Shown here: positions 5,814-7,317 of the stretch, piece by piece | Position numbering within the stretch: position 1 is the stretch's first letter | Layout: each line of letters begins with the position of its first letter | DNA from: Chloroflexota bacterium | Lineage (GTDB): Bacteria > Chloroflexota > Anaerolineae > B4-G1 | Length of the DNA stretch: 7,317 nt | Assembly (NCBI GenBank): GCA_003648125.1 | Contig: QMOE01000101.1 | Span: forward strand, 1 to 7,317 | Direction: 5' to 3' | The notes under the pieces: generated by a model | Seen by the model: the letters and a program-made list of their open reading frames with translations, nothing else | What the model was told of the DNA's origin: nothing | The model's database searches: none | Made by a program: the position numbers and the translations under genes

Positions 5814-7130
5814 GTGTTTATTCGTGACGTGTTCTATACCTTCTCGACAGAGATATTCGCCATTGCAGGAAACTTTTTTGTCGGTATCGTACTGGCCCGG
5901 ACATTGTCCCCGGCCGACCGTGGGATTATGGTGCTGGTGATGACGTTGCCGTGGATGGTGATTAGCTTTGCCAGCCTCGGATTGCCGCAGGCCAACATTT
6001 ATCTGGTGGGAAGAAAGAAGCGCGATGCAAGGGTGGTCCTGGGTAACGCTCTTGTACTGGCTGTTATCCTGGGCGTATTGTTGGTGGTCGTATTGACTGA
6101 GATGAAAGAGACGCTTTTGGGTACGGCGCTCAAAAGTATGCCCCCGGAGTATTGGCCGCTGCTGATGGTGCTCGTTCCCACCTTTCTGGTGGACGTGATG
6201 CTGCTCTCGGTATTACGTGCCCGCCAACGGTTTGACCTATTCAATTTGCGACGGCTGGCTACGCCAATTCTGATGCTGGCTGGGTTCATTGTCGCGCTAG
6301 TGCTGAGCGGGGGAGGATTGGGCGCTGCTGTAGGCGCATATGTTGCCGTCACCGTTCTAACAGCGATCCTTAGTCTCGTCCTGACCGGACGAGAAGTGCC
6401 ATTGACACTGACTTTCAACCGCCGGTTGACAGGAGAGGCTCTTCGATTCGGGCTCAAATCCTATATACAGAACTTGGTAGGTAGGCTCAACTACCGGCTC
6501 GATGTCTATTTACTGGCTTTCTTTCTGACGCCTGAACAGGTGGCTTTTTACGGCGTGGCGACTTCGCTGGCTGAGGTAGCCTGGTACATCCCCAACTCAG
6601 TGGGAATGGTGCTTTTTCCCCGTCTATCCAATGCACCGGTGGAAGCAATTCACCAGATCACGGCCAAAGTCTCTCGCAATACGCTGGCGCTCACGGGCTT
6701 GATTGTAGCAGGGTTGCTGGCCGTGAGCTGGCTCTTCGTGCCTTTGGTCTATGGCCCTGTCTATCGTGCCACCATCCCACCACTGTTAATCTTGTTGCCT
6801 GGTGTAATGTCTATGGCCATCTACAAGGTGCTCACCCGCAATTTCACCAGCCGGAACAAGCAGCAGCTTTCGATCTTGGCTTCGGGCGTGGCACTGACGC
6901 TCAACTTTGGCCTCGATTGGGTGCTTATCCCCCTGTGGGGCGTGGTGGGCGCGGCGGTGGCGTCCACGGTGGGATACACGGCGGCGGGGGTAGTATTGTT
7001 GGCGTTCTTCTTGCGCGAATCCGGGCTTCCCTGGCGAACGGTGCTGCTTCCCAGATGGAGCGAAATGATCGGACATTGGAATTGGGTCAAGACGAACCTG
7101 CGGGGTCTGGGGCAAAATGCCGAGGTTTGA
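5814..7130 (+). CDS. Oligosaccharide flippase of the MOP superfamily (Wzx-like)
   Basis: 438-residue polytopic membrane protein. Hydrophobic segments of membrane length occur roughly at 11-28, 37-56, 76-95, 114-133, 148-165, 169-190, 230-250, 290-312, 320-337, 353-372 and 376-400. The N-terminal pattern FFVGIVLARTLSPADRG (21-37) is the classic opening of polysaccharide-biosynthesis flippases (FxxxxxxARxLxPxxxG). Positive loops such as GRKKRDAR (66-73) fit the inside. These proteins move undecaprenyl-linked oligosaccharides across the cytoplasmic membrane. The GTG start lies two bases after the RtcB-like stop and has a good ribosome site. The tail after ~405 is soluble. GC content is visibly lower than in the preceding genes: 28 of 60 bases at 6061-6120 by hand count, against 48 of 60 at 3121-3180. 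Hydrophobic codons explain part of this. The specific cargo is unknown. Confidence 0.92.
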   Translation: MFIRDVFYTFSTEIFAIAGNFFVGIVLARTLSPADRGIMVLVMTLPWMVISFASLGLPQANIYLVGRKKRDARVVLGNALVLAVILGVLLVVVLTEMKETLLGTALKSMPPEYWPLLMVLVPTFLVDVMLLSVLRARQRFDLFNLRRLATPILMLAGFIVALVLSGGGLGAAVGAYVAVTVLTAILSLVLTGREVPLTLTFNRRLTGEALRFGLKSYIQNLVGRLNYRLDVYLLAFFLTPEQVAFYGVATSLAEVAWYIPNSVGMVLFPRLSNAPVEAIHQITAKVSRNTLALTGLIVAGLLAVSWLFVPLVYGPVYRATIPPLLILLPGVMSMAIYKVLTRNFTSRNKQQLSILASGVALTLNFGLDWVLIPLWGVVGAAVASTVGYTAAGVVLLAFFLRESGLPWRTVLLPRWSEMIGHWNWVKTNLRGLGQNAEV

Positions 7131-7181
7131 CGAGTAGGTAATGGGAAGTATTCGGGTCGCCCTACGGGGAGGTACACTGCC
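7131..7181 (+). other. Short intergenic gap before the lipoprotein gene
   Basis: This 51-base gap is the longest in the window. It holds a ribosome site but no convincing terminator hairpin with a T run and no clear -35/-10 pair, so the downstream gene may be read through from the operon. Confidence 0.5.
7166..7173 (+). promoter_or_regulatory. Ribosome binding site deciding the lipoprotein TTG start
   Basis: GGGGAGGT lies eight bases before a TTG at 7182, which opens a complete lipoprotein signal sequence. The nearby ATG at 7141 reads only 14 codons to a stop, so the TTG is preferred. Confidence 0.7.
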
Positions 7182-7317
7182 TTGAAAAGATTATTGCTCT
7201 TTTTTGCGTGTGCCTTGTCAATGATAACGGCTTGCAACGGCGGAGCACTGACGTTCACCCCGACGCTAACATCAATACCTATTCCCACACCTTTGCCCTC
7301 GCTGACGATTCCGGCGC
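7182..7317 (+). CDS. Putative lipoprotein, N-terminal part (truncated by the window)
   Basis: 45 residues are visible from a TTG start. K2 and R3 are followed by a hydrophobic core LLLFFACALSM and the lipobox ITAC, with C18 as the expected lipidated cysteine. After cleavage the chain runs NGGALTFTPTLTSIPIPTPL, a Thr/Pro-rich linker common in lipoproteins of Chloroflexota. The mature protein should be tethered to the outer face of the membrane. No catalytic domain falls inside the window, so the function cannot be called. The position directly after the flippase suggests an extracytoplasmic role in the same glycan pathway, such as assembly, anchoring or sugar handling, but it could equally start an unrelated unit. 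Confidence 0.75.
   Translation, partial: MKRLLLFFACALSMITACNGGALTFTPTLTSIPIPTPLPSLTIPA

Noticed and set aside
7154..7172. Possible terminator hairpin after the flippase
   Set aside because: Only a few C/G pairs can form around CCCTACGGGG and no T run follows; the G-rich arm is better explained as the ribosome site of the next gene.

Overview
The window is a GC-rich, gene-dense stretch with every gene on the + strand. It reads as part of one cell-envelope glycan operon. No gap exceeds about 50 bases, and most gene junctions overlap. The organism is probably a Chloroflexota bacterium (Anaerolineae-like) or a relative. That is an inference from the GC-rich coding style, the Thr/Pro-rich lipoprotein linker and the gene types, not from a marker gene.

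Layout in order: the C-terminal end of an unrecognised protein (1-165); a radical SAM protein with a Cys-rich SPASM-like C-terminus (158-1234); an NAD(P)-dependent sugar epimerase/dehydratase of the extended SDR family (1231-2289); a family 2 glycosyltransferase with a DUF35-type zinc ribbon on its N-terminus (2232-3365); an HPr-kinase-like P-loop protein (3350-4267) whose C-terminal part continues in another frame (4239-4397); a divergent RtcB-family protein (4390-5811); an oligosaccharide flippase of the MOP/Wzx type (5814-7130); and the start of a lipoprotein gene (7182-7317, cut by the window end).

The epimerase, glycosyltransferase and flippase form a recognisable core for building a lipid-linked oligosaccharide and moving it across the membrane. 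The radical SAM protein, the HprK-like kinase and the RtcB homologue are not standard parts of such a locus. RtcB is normally an RNA ligase that uses GTP and Mn2+ to join RNA ends. Here it overlaps the end of a kinase gene and sits directly before a flippase. It keeps the guanylylation histidine and most metal ligands, but by eye the metal-binding Asp of the D-x-x-C-G motif is Ser, and the Arg of the H-x-G-S-R-G motif is missing.

The kinase/RtcB pair is the main candidate for an undescribed activity. One possibility is phosphate activation and phosphodiester formation on a glycan, lipid or peptide rather than on RNA. This is a hypothesis from context only. The second notable item is the zinc-ribbon/GT2 fusion. 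The third is the frame break in the kinase, which is either a recent single-base indel or a genuinely split gene with its own ribosome binding site.
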